Positions 24,289-32,469 of a stretch of DNA of 36,122 nucleotides are shown here, one piece after another (positions within the stretch are counted from its first letter, which is position 1; the number at the start of each line of letters is the position of its first letter). The notes below the pieces were generated by a model that was given only the letters and a program-made list of their open reading frames with translations, searched no databases and had not been told where the DNA came from. A program made the position numbers and the translations under genes. The DNA is from Methanospirillaceae archaeon (GTDB lineage Archaea > Halobacteriota > Methanomicrobia > Methanomicrobiales > Methanospirillaceae), in assembly GCA_016926505.1 (NCBI GenBank), contig JAFGOM010000030.1, forward strand, positions 1 through 36,122, written 5' to 3'.

Positions 24289-25341
24289 ATGGAACATCCC
24301 AAAAGTTATAAAACAGCAAGCAAAACTCAAAAAAAACTTGTAATGTGGTTCCTTTTTTGTACCCTTATTGTATTATCATTACTATCAATAACACTTGGAA
24401 CGTACGAGATATCTGTTTTTGATATCTATTTCACACTGGGCAAACACCTGACCCCTTTTTACACAGATGTACCCATAAATAAACTGTATGAAACTATTAT
24501 CTGGAAATTACGATTCCCTCGGATTATCCTTGCAATAGTCGTTGGAATGTCACTGGCTATTGCCGGTGCGGTTTACCAGTCAGTTTTTCGCAACCCCCTT
24601 GTTGAGCCATATATTCTTGGAGTCTCTTCGGGTGCAGCATTTGGTGCAGCACTTGCAATTGTATTTTCAGGCTTATTTCTGGGAGTTCAGGTAATGGCAT
24701 TTCTTTTTGGCGGACTGGCAGTTATGGCAGCATATTACCTGGCTTCCCAGCGGGGGGAGACACCGGTTATCATGCTCGTTTTATCAGGTGTTATTATCTC
24801 GTCATTGTTCATGGCATTTGTTTCAATTTTAAAATATACCGCTGATACGAGTGCGCTCCGGGAGATTGTCTTCTGGATGATGGGTGGATTTTATTATGCA
24901 ACATGGGAAGACGTTGTTTATATTATCCCTATTCTTGCGTTCTCATTTGCAATCCTCTGGTATAACAGCTGGAAGCTCAATGTCCTCTCAATGGGAGATG
25001 AAGAAGCAAAATCTCTTGGAGTAAACCCTGAAAAGACAAAGTTTATCGCGGTAGCCCTGGCCACGCTTGTTACCGCTTTTTCAGTCTCTCTTGTTGGTAT
25101 CGTTGCATGGATCGGTCTTATGATGCCTCATGCAGCACGAATGCTCCTTGGGCCTGATAACCGGTATGTCATTCCCACGGCAGCCCTCATGGGGGGAACA
25201 TACCTGATTATCTGTGATACCATCGCACGAACATTTGCCACTCATGAGATTCCCATTGGAATTATCACCTCAATTATCGGTGCTCCATACCTCTGTTATC
25301 TCATAAAGGCAAAAGGAAAAGTCCTATTTGGAGGTGCCTGA
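24289..25341 (+). CDS. FecCD-family ABC transporter permease (metal chelate or corrinoid)
   Basis: A 350-residue permease of the BtuC/FecCD family with about ten membrane helices. Family hallmarks are RFPRIILAIVVGMSLAIAGAV near residue 75, FRNPLVEPYILGVSSGAAFGA and GIVAWIGLMMPHAARMLLGPD. It forms the membrane channel of an importer for iron-siderophore, haem, corrinoid or another metal chelate. The ATG at 24289 is preferred to a GTG four codons upstream because GGTGAGG fits as its ribosome site. The stop overlaps the start of the ATPase gene (TGATG), so the two are coupled. Confidence 0.93.
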   Translation: MEHPKSYKTASKTQKKLVMWFLFCTLIVLSLLSITLGTYEISVFDIYFTLGKHLTPFYTDVPINKLYETIIWKLRFPRIILAIVVGMSLAIAGAVYQSVFRNPLVEPYILGVSSGAAFGAALAIVFSGLFLGVQVMAFLFGGLAVMAAYYLASQRGETPVIMLVLSGVIISSLFMAFVSILKYTADTSALREIVFWMMGGFYYATWEDVVYIIPILAFSFAILWYNSWKLNVLSMGDEEAKSLGVNPEKTKFIAVALATLVTAFSVSLVGIVAWIGLMMPHAARMLLGPDNRYVIPTAALMGGTYLIICDTIARTFATHEIPIGIITSIIGAPYLCYLIKAKGKVLFGGA

Positions 25342-26144
25342 TGCTAACGGTTTCTGATCTCTCATTTTCGTATGGTCATACTCGTGTTCTCTCAAATATT
25401 TCTATGCACGTTGAAAAAGGAGCTTTATGTGGTCTTTTCGGACCAAATGGCTCAGGAAAAACCACCTTGTTTAAATGCTGTCTGCAACTCCTGCGGCACT
25501 ACCAGGGAGCGATTCGGATTGAAGGCAGGGATATATCACAACTCAGGGTCGAGGAGGTAGCAAAAGTTATCTCGTATGTTCCGCAGGAACACCGCCCACC
25601 CTTTCCCTACCTTGCATCTGAAGTTGTGCTTATGGGAAGAAGTCCTTATCTTGGCGGAATTTTCGGTCTTTCTAAAAAGGATGAATATATAGCCTCAGAT
25701 GCCATGAATCTTATCGGGATTAGTGAACTGGCAGATATTCCCTACACCACGCTTTCTGGTGGACAGAGACAGATGGTTCTCATAGCACGGGCTTTGGCAC
25801 AAAAGACCCAGGCAATTTTTCTTGATGAACCGACAGCAGCACTTGATTACCAGAATCAGCATCTTGTCTGGAAAGTAATCCGCGATATTGCAGAAGATGG
25901 AATGACCGTTCTTGCATGCACCCATAACCCAAATCATGTCTCCTGGTATTGTGACCATGCTGTTGTCCTTGGCAGAAATGGTATCATTGGAACAGGAGAT
26001 CCAAAAACCGTTATGTCCCAGGATATGTTAAACCAGTTATACTGTGGCTCGTGTGCAATCAGGAATCTTGAAGGGATTCCGCTTATCCTGCCACAGGATG
26101 TCATCTGCAGGAGTGGAATGGTGAAAAATGGTGATATAATGTGA
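25341..26144 (+). CDS. ATPase subunit of the FecCD-type importer
   Basis: A 267-residue ABC ATPase of the FepC/BtuD group. Walker A GPNGSGKTT (34-42), Q-loop YVPQEH (79-84), signature LSGGQRQ (138-144), Walker B AIFLDEP (158-164) and switch His in ACTHNPNH are present. It drives the permease encoded directly upstream, with which its start codon overlaps by one base. The C-terminal tail has CGSCAIRN and the last 30 residues extend past the usual core. The operon continues after 61 bp with a methyltransferase. Confidence 0.94.
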   Translation: MLTVSDLSFSYGHTRVLSNISMHVEKGALCGLFGPNGSGKTTLFKCCLQLLRHYQGAIRIEGRDISQLRVEEVAKVISYVPQEHRPPFPYLASEVVLMGRSPYLGGIFGLSKKDEYIASDAMNLIGISELADIPYTTLSGGQRQMVLIARALAQKTQAIFLDEPTAALDYQNQHLVWKVIRDIAEDGMTVLACTHNPNHVSWYCDHAVVLGRNGIIGTGDPKTVMSQDMLNQLYCGSCAIRNLEGIPLILPQDVICRSGMVKNGDIM

Positions 26145-26205
26145 GATTTTGCATTCTACGGTTACTTGTGTGTTGTATGGTAATAAATAAAGGAGAAAAT
26201 GTTGC

Positions 26206-27039
26206 ATGATGAGTATTGATTGGAATGAAGTCTGGAAAACCCAGCTGACTCAATCTACCATGCCCAAACCCGATGCCTATTCTAACTGGTGGGAGAGTGT
26301 TGAGTCTGCCCGGCGGTATCTGAAAGATTATGGGAACGGGAATGGTACAGGGCCGGATCGTGTTGCATGGACCATTGAACAACTCAACCTTACTCAGCAG
26401 AGCCGGGTGCTTGAGATTGGTTGCGGACCCGGGGTTTTATCGGTACCGATTGCACAGATTGCAAAAGAAGTGACAGTGGTAGAACCATCAGCCGGGATGC
26501 TTCAGGTTCTTTGCGAATACGCTGAGTCAAAAAAAGTTACCAATATCAATTGTATTAAGAAAAGATGGGAAGAAGTAACTGATGATGATATCTCGTCCCA
26601 ATATGACGTTGTTTTAGCCTCGATGTCTCTTGCAATGCCGGAGATCAGGGCAGCCATTGAGAAGATGAATCATTATTGTTCAGGTTCTGTCATGCTTATC
26701 TGGTTTGCAGAAGAGCCCGGGTTTGAGAAAATTTACCGGTATCTGCTCCCGGAACTTACCGGAAAAGAGTTCAGACCAAGTCCAAGGGCTGATATTTTAT
26801 TCAATCTTGCGTATTCAATGGGACTTTATCCTGAGGTCGGCTATAAAAAATTCTCGTTTATGCAACAGTTTTCTCATGAACAGGAGATTTATGATTTTTT
26901 CCAGTACCAGCATCACATTGTGTATCAGAAAGAATCAGAGGCATTCAAAAATTATCTGAATGATCATCTGAAAAAGACAGATAAGGGCTTTGAACACGAA
27001 GAAGACTATCATTGTATGATATTACGGTGGAATGTATGA
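26206..27039 (+). CDS. SAM-dependent methyltransferase inside the importer operon
   Basis: A 277-residue class I methyltransferase. Motif I is VLEIGCGPGVLSVP (about residues 68-81), followed by VTVVEPSAGML. The remainder carries a lid-like helical section and has no export signal. AAAGGAGAAAATG lies upstream of the ATG pair at 26206-26211. Its stop overlaps the ATG of the binding-protein gene (ATGA at 27036), so the operon makes it in step with the importer. A methyltransferase in a FecCD operon suggests that the imported ligand, or the chelator itself, is methylated, but the substrate is unknown. Confidence 0.87.
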   Translation: MMSIDWNEVWKTQLTQSTMPKPDAYSNWWESVESARRYLKDYGNGNGTGPDRVAWTIEQLNLTQQSRVLEIGCGPGVLSVPIAQIAKEVTVVEPSAGMLQVLCEYAESKKVTNINCIKKRWEEVTDDDISSQYDVVLASMSLAMPEIRAAIEKMNHYCSGSVMLIWFAEEPGFEKIYRYLLPELTGKEFRPSPRADILFNLAYSMGLYPEVGYKKFSFMQQFSHEQEIYDFFQYQHHIVYQKESEAFKNYLNDHLKKTDKGFEHEEDYHCMILRWNV

Positions 27040-28229
27040 AACCAATCAATTTAGGACTAATATGTATTATTGCAGTGTGCATGGTAATCTCCCCGGTTAT
27101 TGCTGATGGGGGAATGAGGACGGTAACTGATGGAAGGGGAATTTCAATGGAGGTTCCTGAGACTATCCAGCGTGTGGTGTGTATTGATGACGGCCTGGCT
27201 GAACAGGTGATGTACAGTCTTAGCGTTGATTCAGCGCTTGTCGGAGTAGGATCAACATGTCTTCAACAGGACTGGTTTGTCAACATTCCCAAGGTGGATG
27301 GTTCAAACATTACCATGTCCGGAGGTATGAATACCTTCTCCCACCTGCGACCTGATATCAAGCAGTTACCTCTTGTTGCCCAGTATAATGCTCCACCAAA
27401 TTTTGAGATGATTGCTGATCTCACACCGGATGTCGTTATTATCAGGCCAAGTGACTGTACTTTTTATACTGATGAATCGACCATGAAGCAGACGATAGAT
27501 ACCATTGAATCACTTGGGATTCCTGTTTTTGTCACATACGGTCCAAATTCACAATATGGATGTACTGATTGTGCTGATATCTCAACGATTGATGCTGAGG
27601 TTCGTTTGTTGGGATCCTTGTTTGGGGAGGAGGAGAAAGCAGATGCTCTGGCAGATTTCCTCCAAAAAGAGAGAGATATCATTCAGGAACGAACAAGTGC
27701 CGTCCCTGATGATGAGAAACCATCAGTCCTGATCTTAGGTCTTTCACCCCAGACCAGGGGTGCGGGATCAGCAGCAGATGTCTGGGGGACTAATACCATA
27801 GAAGGTGTTTTCCTCGAAGATATTGTCAATGCAAAGAATGCATACCAGCAGCAGGGATACTTTGTCAAGCTGAATACCGAACAGATCCTGTCAATGGAAC
27901 CTGATGTGATACTGCTGGCTACCGATTTTGGCTATCATCCGGTAGAAGAGCTCTATTCTGCGCCTTATTATCAGGATCTTGCTGAGAATATGGATGCAAT
28001 AAAGAATAAAAGGGTGTATTCTCTCCCATGGCTTCCCTGTAACTGTGATAAAAGGGTAGAATATCCGATTGAACTGATGGTAATGGCAAAGGCAGCGTAT
28101 CCTGATCGATTCTCTGATATAAACCTCTATGACTGGCTGATCTCATTTTACGAGACGGTGTACCATGTTGACGGGACGACTGCAGATGAGCTTATCTCAG
28201 CCCAGTGGATGGACTGGGTGAGACAGTAA
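27036..28229 (+). CDS. Periplasmic-type metal-chelate binding protein
   Basis: A 397-residue type III (FecB/BtuF-fold) binding protein. It has a signal peptide (residues 1-25, ending PVIADGG), the start GRGISMEVPETIQRVVCIDD and the paired lobes with EPDVILLATDFG. An internal Cys pair (TDCADIST region) and CNCDKRVEYP near the C-terminus are uncommon in this family. The ATG at 27036 overlaps the methyltransferase stop; an in-frame ATG at 27012 lies inside that gene and is rejected. It would deliver the ligand to the permease at 24289. The degraded gene at 23682-24100 is a paralogue. Confidence 0.9.
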   Translation: MKPINLGLICIIAVCMVISPVIADGGMRTVTDGRGISMEVPETIQRVVCIDDGLAEQVMYSLSVDSALVGVGSTCLQQDWFVNIPKVDGSNITMSGGMNTFSHLRPDIKQLPLVAQYNAPPNFEMIADLTPDVVIIRPSDCTFYTDESTMKQTIDTIESLGIPVFVTYGPNSQYGCTDCADISTIDAEVRLLGSLFGEEEKADALADFLQKERDIIQERTSAVPDDEKPSVLILGLSPQTRGAGSAADVWGTNTIEGVFLEDIVNAKNAYQQQGYFVKLNTEQILSMEPDVILLATDFGYHPVEELYSAPYYQDLAENMDAIKNKRVYSLPWLPCNCDKRVEYPIELMVMAKAAYPDRFSDINLYDWLISFYETVYHVDGTTADELISAQWMDWVRQ

Positions 28230-28230
28230 C

Positions 28231-28237
28231 TTTTTTT
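28231..28237 (+). terminator. T-tract terminator after the importer operon
   Basis: Seven T residues start two bases after the stop of the binding-protein gene, with no hairpin; a typical archaeal end. Confidence 0.45.
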
Positions 28238-28526
28238 AGATTTATAGCAGCATTGGCTGATTGCCATAAGAGACCTGATTTTCCTTTCTTTTCATCCCCT
28301 GAACATGTGTTGTCACTGCGTGTTCTCTTTTTACATAAAACTTCGAGTAATCAGGCATGTGAACAAACGAAATTCGAAAAATAATCTTCTTTTTTGATCA
28401 CAGGCGGAGTTACACAATTGGTCTTATTTACAGGGGTATCAGTTCTATAGCAGCCACTATTCAGGCCGAAAACACTGAGTATTCTGGATTTCAGAGCGGG
28501 GGATCAGTTCTTCTGAAATCCCAACC

Positions 28527-29402
28527 CTATCCGAGCCGGTAATGAACGGTCCACTGGGTATAGCGGATGAACTGCACGTGCCGCAATACCCTTAACCATA
28601 AGAATCTCCCCTGATACGAGTCAAGGTACGACCAGTCGTCAAGGAATCGGATCCGCAAATCCCACTCCTCCATCTCGTTGGAATGGGCAAGACCGGATTG
28701 GTAGGTGACATCGAGTCCGAGGTGGAGTTCCCTTTGTAACTTAAACTCGACGATACGCCGGTAGATCCCGGACAGCCACTTTTTGTTCACCACTTCGCAA
28801 ACCAGTTCTGACCCGGGAAACATCTGCGTAAGTCTCCTTACGAGATCTCGAACATCGTTTTCCGGCAGGTACATGAACACCCCCTCTGCGAGGAAGAGGA
28901 ACGGTCCATGGTGCCCGGATATGGCATTAATCCAAGAAAACTCAAGAATCGAAGAGGCAATCGAATGGTAGCGATCGGAGTCGGTGAAGAACCGGCTCCT
29001 GATCGCCATGATTTCGGGAAGGTCGAGATCGTAATACTGTACCAAGCCGTTGTCGATCCGCACAAACCGGGAGTCAAAGCCGCAGCCGATGTTTACGACC
29101 ACGCCGTGTGGGAAAGTACCGAGGAATTCCTGAACGTACTCATCATACTTTTTCGCTCTCATCGCGATATGGGTCACGATATCGGACCTGATCCGCCGGG
29201 AGCGGATGTTTTGGGCCAGTGTATCAACAGAATCGGCAAGCATCCCGTCAAATGCGGCTGCAATCTCTATGGATTTTGTATCGTGAAGGATCGGGTGTTT
29301 AGATTCTGCGTCCATTGCATGGCAGTAGAGCGTGAGAAACGAGGTGAAGGCAACCCCGCCGGGGGGCAGGATTGCGTCTTCGTCCGGATGAGAAGTAGTC
29401 AT
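28527..29402 (-). CDS. Leucine carboxyl methyltransferase (PPM1/LCM)-family methyltransferase
   Basis: A 291-residue protein of the LCM/PPM1/TcmP family. Signatures are VVNIGCGFDSRFVRI (about residues 101-115), then DLDLPEIMAIRSRFF and the acidic FLAEGVFMYLPENDV. In eukaryotes the family methylates the C-terminus of protein phosphatase 2A; archaeal and bacterial members have small-molecule substrates and are mostly uncharacterised. The gene is GC-richer than its neighbours and is convergent with the FecCD operon, so co-regulation is not implied. Its start, ATG at 29402-29400, has no strong Shine-Dalgarno. Confidence 0.85.
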   Translation of the reverse strand: MTTSHPDEDAILPPGGVAFTSFLTLYCHAMDAESKHPILHDTKSIEIAAAFDGMLADSVDTLAQNIRSRRIRSDIVTHIAMRAKKYDEYVQEFLGTFPHGVVVNIGCGFDSRFVRIDNGLVQYYDLDLPEIMAIRSRFFTDSDRYHSIASSILEFSWINAISGHHGPFLFLAEGVFMYLPENDVRDLVRRLTQMFPGSELVCEVVNKKWLSGIYRRIVEFKLQRELHLGLDVTYQSGLAHSNEMEEWDLRIRFLDDWSYLDSYQGRFLWLRVLRHVQFIRYTQWTVHYRLG

Positions 29403-29606
29403 ACTCTGGTCATTTTAAGGAATTAGCGGGATTTTCGTGAGGATGAAATAACGGTAGGATATCAGGATACAGGTATTGGAACCGGAAGCATCTGCTGGAG
29501 AATATATCCCGTCGTCCCGGTGACGGCTGTCTTCGTAATCGTCAGTGCAGAAACGACAGGAGGAGATACCGGTCTTGTGGTTTCTTCCCATCCTGGCACA
29601 GTTTGG

Positions 29607-29744
29607 TTATTTTGTGTGTGGCCGGAACAAGCGTGCCGGGCACCGTTCGCTGTCACGGTCAGGAGGGACATTCCCGAGGACTTTGCATTCTCCGGTGTCA
29701 GCAGTTTTTGTGGTGTAGTTTATGCAGTCTTTGCAGGTTGGCAT
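29607..29744 (-). CDS. Small four-Cys protein resembling glycyl-radical-enzyme Fe-S subunits
   Basis: A 45-residue protein beginning MPTCKDCINY. Four Cys (4, 7, 20, 32) in the pattern CxxC...GEC...CPARLFRP look like the small HiPIP-like subunits that bind a 4Fe-4S cluster in benzylsuccinate synthase and hydroxyphenylacetate decarboxylase. GAGGAAAACC directly before the ATG is a good ribosome site. A longer open frame to 29900 is AT-rich and less like coding sequence. No glycyl radical enzyme is nearby, so the partner is unknown and the role is inference. Confidence 0.55.
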   Translation of the reverse strand: MPTCKDCINYTTKTADTGECKVLGNVPPDRDSERCPARLFRPHTK

Positions 29745-29939
29745 GGTTTTCCTCTTGTTTGTTTCCTTTACAGTTTTTATGTTGCAGGTTACCCTGTTAT
29801 TGTCGGTAGAGGCCTTAAAATATTCGGAATAGATGGGGATATAATGATGGAGATATGAAGTCTTCATTACAAAAAGTTGCTGACTAACCGGATAGATCAT
29901 TATTCGGCGTTCAGACTTTACACGGGGCCGCCGGAATTA

Positions 29940-30104
29940 TCAGTCAAAAAAACGCTCGTAATCCATGGACTGAAATTTGTGGATAAATGATTTTTCATTG
30001 TATATCTCATCGATAAGCCAGAGGGTACCATGATATTCATCGTATGTGAATATCCCATTTTCAGGTGGGACTTTTAACCTGATCCAGAAGTGAGTCAGAT
30101 TCAT
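29940..30104 (-). CDS. Small hypothetical protein, 54 residues
   Basis: An open frame from an ATG at 30104-30102 to TGA at 29942-29940. It starts MNLTHFWIRLKVPPENG and is rich in aromatics, with WLIDEIYNEKSFIHKF near the middle. The purine-rich AGGTAGAG precedes the ATG. No family was recognised. It could be a real short gene or a remnant in this accessory region. Confidence 0.35.
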   Translation of the reverse strand: MNLTHFWIRLKVPPENGIFTYDEYHGTLWLIDEIYNEKSFIHKFQSMDYERFFD

Positions 30105-30236
30105 CTCTACCTGTAGAGCGATGACAAAATTTTGAAGTAATACGATAATAAAAACATAAAGTAATTCATCTATTTTAATTTTTGATTAATTATTAGCTAA
30201 TCTCTTGTACTAAAAAATATTGATGCATTCAAATAA
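30105..30236. other. AT-rich spacer
   Basis: Strongly AT-rich, with a 10-bp perfect palindrome ATTAGCTAAT at 30192-30201. No gene is seen. It separates the small minus-strand ORF from the BrxA-like fragment. Confidence 0.35.
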
Positions 30237-30752
30237 GAACGGTTATCCTCATTTAAGGGAAATATAACATACAAACATCGGAGTACTAGTATTATTCAAA
30301 CCAACACGGTCTTCCAATATCGTAATGAATCGCTATATTGTGCCCTAAATCAGATTGGTGCCCTTGTTCATGAGTGCAGTCTGGTTTTTTCATCGATAGC
30401 TCATGGCGAATCATTCTCTGATATTCGAAAGAAAGTGTTGGACGGAAAATTATTTACTCAAAAAGCCCGGTCATCCAGAGATCGTTTCTGGTCTGTTATC
30501 AATTACCGGTACTTAAGCAGATCCCAGTGGATTATTTCAGATATCTGCGATTCTTTATGTCAGGGAGAGAGGTCTCCTGATTTTCTTTCCCTGCTTCTCC
30601 ATGATGAAGGACTTGCAGGTGAAGCGATAGGTACTGATTCAACCTGGAGGATATCTACGTTTTCCCCTGAAGATGTTTCTCATCACCTTAACCTTTTTTC
30701 ACAGCAGCGATGGTGCCGGGAAGGGAAACTGCCGAAATGCGGGTGGTGGTGA
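30237..30752 (+). pseudogene. BrxA-like (DUF1819) fragment without a start codon
   Basis: The frame is open from just after a TAA at 30234 to 30752. Reading it gives YCALNQIGALVHEC, VLDGKLFTQKARSSRDRFW and INYRYLSRSQWIISDI, which follow the pattern of BrxA/DUF1819, a helix-turn-helix protein of BREX phage-defence systems. There is no ATG, GTG or TTG in the first 66 codons; the first is a GTG at 30435, inside the domain. The usual second half of the family is also shortened. I read it as the remnant of a brxA gene. Similarity is judged by eye and is modest. Confidence 0.4.
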
Positions 30753-30759
30753 GAAAGAA

Positions 30760-31194
30760 ATGAAAGTATATCTGGATGTCTGCTGTCTATGCAGACCTTT
30801 TGACGATCAATCCGTTTATCGAATAAGACAAGAAACAGATGCGATAAAAGAGATTCTATCCCGCTGCGACAACGGATGGGAACTGGCTATAAGTGAGATG
30901 ACCATTGAAGAAATTTCACAAATCCCTGATCCTATCAGAAGAGATCGGGTTCAGCCTTTCCTGTCTCTCGCCAGCACAAAAATTAAAATTGATGAGTCAA
31001 TTATCAATCGCATGTATGAAATCCGATCAATGGGAATAAAAACCGCTGATGCATTTCATATCGCCTGTGCAGAACAGGTTCATGCGACATTAATAACCAC
31101 TGATGATAGATTAGTACAGGTATATAATCAGGATACCACTCAATTTGTTATTAGAATACAAAATCCGGTTCACTTGTTAGAGGAGGATTACTGA
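30760..31194 (+). CDS. PIN-domain protein, probable toxin ribonuclease
   Basis: A 144-residue PIN-domain protein. Acidic residues of the metal-dependent nuclease site are seen in YLDVCCL (Asp6), SEMTIEEI, KTADAFHIA and TTDDRLV. PIN proteins cleave RNA and are commonly toxins of type II modules. Its ATG at 30760 is preceded by GGTGGTGAG; longer frames to 30673 read into the upstream fragment. The neighbouring gene starts one base after its stop and is the likely antitoxin. The N-terminal VYLDVCCLCRPFDDQS is typical of a widespread subfamily. Confidence 0.8.
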   Translation: MKVYLDVCCLCRPFDDQSVYRIRQETDAIKEILSRCDNGWELAISEMTIEEISQIPDPIRRDRVQPFLSLASTKIKIDESIINRMYEIRSMGIKTADAFHIACAEQVHATLITTDDRLVQVYNQDTTQFVIRIQNPVHLLEEDY

Positions 31195-31195
31195 A

Positions 31196-31399
31196 ATGAG
31201 TGTAAAACCTTTAGTACAGATACAACATGAAGGATGGAACGCCCTCGTAGAAAAACTCGGACCCGTTGATGCATCCCGATTTCTCCAGATATATGATCCG
31301 GGATCCGGAGATTACACCAATGAGCGACATAGCTGGTTATCTGATGATCCTGATGAGATCATCGCCTCTGTTATGAAGCGAAGAAAAGAATCAGAATAA
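31196..31399 (+). CDS. Small partner of the PIN protein, probable antitoxin
   Basis: A 67-residue protein with HEGWNALVEKLGPVDASRFL at about residues 11-30 and DPGSGDYTNERHSWL. Proteins of this kind recur next to PIN genes in bacteria and archaea. There is no classical DNA-binding motif. AGGAGG at 31181-31186 serves as ribosome site, nine bases before the ATG. The antitoxin role is inferred from tight linkage with the PIN gene. Confidence 0.7.
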   Translation: MSVKPLVQIQHEGWNALVEKLGPVDASRFLQIYDPGSGDYTNERHSWLSDDPDEIIASVMKRRKESE

Positions 31400-31431
31400 C
31401 GAATAGATACATATCTGCCCTGGAGACGAAC

Positions 31432-31671
31432 ATGAATTGCTTTATCTGTAAACATGGAAAAACCAGACCCGGCAAAATGACAGTTACCCTTGAGCGGGGT
31501 GAAACAACGGTTGTCATCAGGAATGTACCCGCTGATGTCTGTTCCAATTGTGGAGAAGAATACCTGGATGAACAGACCACCGAAGAGATCTTAGCAATCG
31601 CCCAAAGAGATGTCTGCGCAGGGGTTCGGGTTGATATCCGGGAATATCAGGCGATGTGTGCAGAGACATGA
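31432..31671 (+). CDS. YgiT/MqsA-type zinc-finger protein
   Basis: A 79-residue protein with two CxxC pairs (CFIC near the start, CSNC near residue 37) that bind zinc, as in the N-terminal domain of MqsA. In most genomes such a protein is the antitoxin of a DUF4258 toxin gene immediately upstream. No DUF4258-like gene is seen here, and the gene upstream belongs to the PIN pair 32 bp away. It may be an orphan, or form a three-gene unit. Confidence 0.75.
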   Translation: MNCFICKHGKTRPGKMTVTLERGETTVVIRNVPADVCSNCGEEYLDEQTTEEILAIAQRDVCAGVRVDIREYQAMCAET

Positions 31672-31848
31672 GGTGGATCACCTGGTGTTATTATGTGGAA
31701 AATTCCTACAAGGCCTATTCTCAAAGGGTTTTTCAACCAAATAAGTGCATATAAAGATAGAAAGCTCCAAATCCTCTGAATAAGTTAAAGATAATACCCG
31801 CCAGTCCACGACCGGTACCCTCTTATCCTGTCAGAGAAATACACCGCC

Positions 31849-32283
31849 ATGGATGTGAATTTTTGCGTGCATTACGAGGGGGACGGATATCCTCCCACGA
31901 ACCGGTTCTGCCGGAACTGCCCGCATTCTCACATCGCGTGTGACGCCCTCTGGCAGCTGGTCATTGACCTGTCACGCTCAAAGGGCGGTGACGCCGTACC
32001 GCTGCCCGGGACACGGGCGGTGATGTTTCCAAACAGTCAAACCAAAAACAGTGTCCGCCTCGAGATAAACTGCCGGTGGTATGTAAACCGGGAGGATTTC
32101 CTGTACTGTATTGCGACAGGCCATGCCAGTATGGGCCGGAGAGGAGACCGGCAGGAACGGACCGTATCTCCGAGCCTGACACGACAGGAACCCTATGTCC
32201 AGTCCATTCTATCGGCTCTCGGTGGAGATGGACGGGAAGAGGTCCGGGCTGTATGCCAGGTACAGGCAGGTAGTCAACAATGA
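31849..32283 (+). CDS. Hypothetical Cys-rich protein
   Basis: A 144-residue open frame with consistent GC-rich codon use. Cys residues cluster near the N-terminus (NFCVHY, RFCRNCPHSHIACD), which could bind zinc or iron-sulfur. The frame continues to 32283, but after about residue 115 a better-looking reading starts in the next frame (32195-32314). I do not recognise the family; it may be real with an uncertain end. Confidence 0.45.
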   Translation: MDVNFCVHYEGDGYPPTNRFCRNCPHSHIACDALWQLVIDLSRSKGGDAVPLPGTRAVMFPNSQTKNSVRLEINCRWYVNREDFLYCIATGHASMGRRGDRQERTVSPSLTRQEPYVQSILSALGGDGREEVRAVCQVQAGSQQ

Positions 32284-32314
32284 CTGGTGTGTAATGTTTG
32301 GATCGGAAAGATAA
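32195..32314 (+). CDS. Possible small overlapping protein, 39 residues
   Basis: The frame starts with ATG at 32195 and reads MSSPFYRLSVEMDGKR followed by LYARYRQVVNNDWCVMF to a TAA at 32312. It overlaps the end of the previous ORF in another frame. Its residue pattern looks more protein-like than that tail, so either it is a separate short gene or the previous gene has a frameshift. Confidence 0.35.
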   Translation: MSSPFYRLSVEMDGKRSGLYARYRQVVNNDWCVMFGSER

Positions 32315-32469
32315 TCATGTGCTAATTCATACATATGCATGACTCTGTTCCTCTTTTACAATTCTAACATGGTACAGAGCCTTAAAAATTTACATGAAAT
32401 TACGGATACTATCGATTATCTGAAGAACATAGTTTTTTTATCCCCCCTCCCGATATCCAATGTAAGATT

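Noticed and set aside
29462-29671. Minus-strand frame overlapping the four-Cys protein
   Set aside because: Thr/Pro-rich translation without features; it overlaps the better-supported small gene.
30237-31671. A complete BREX system
   Set aside because: Only a BrxA-like fragment is present; pglX, pglZ, brxC and brxL are not seen in the window.
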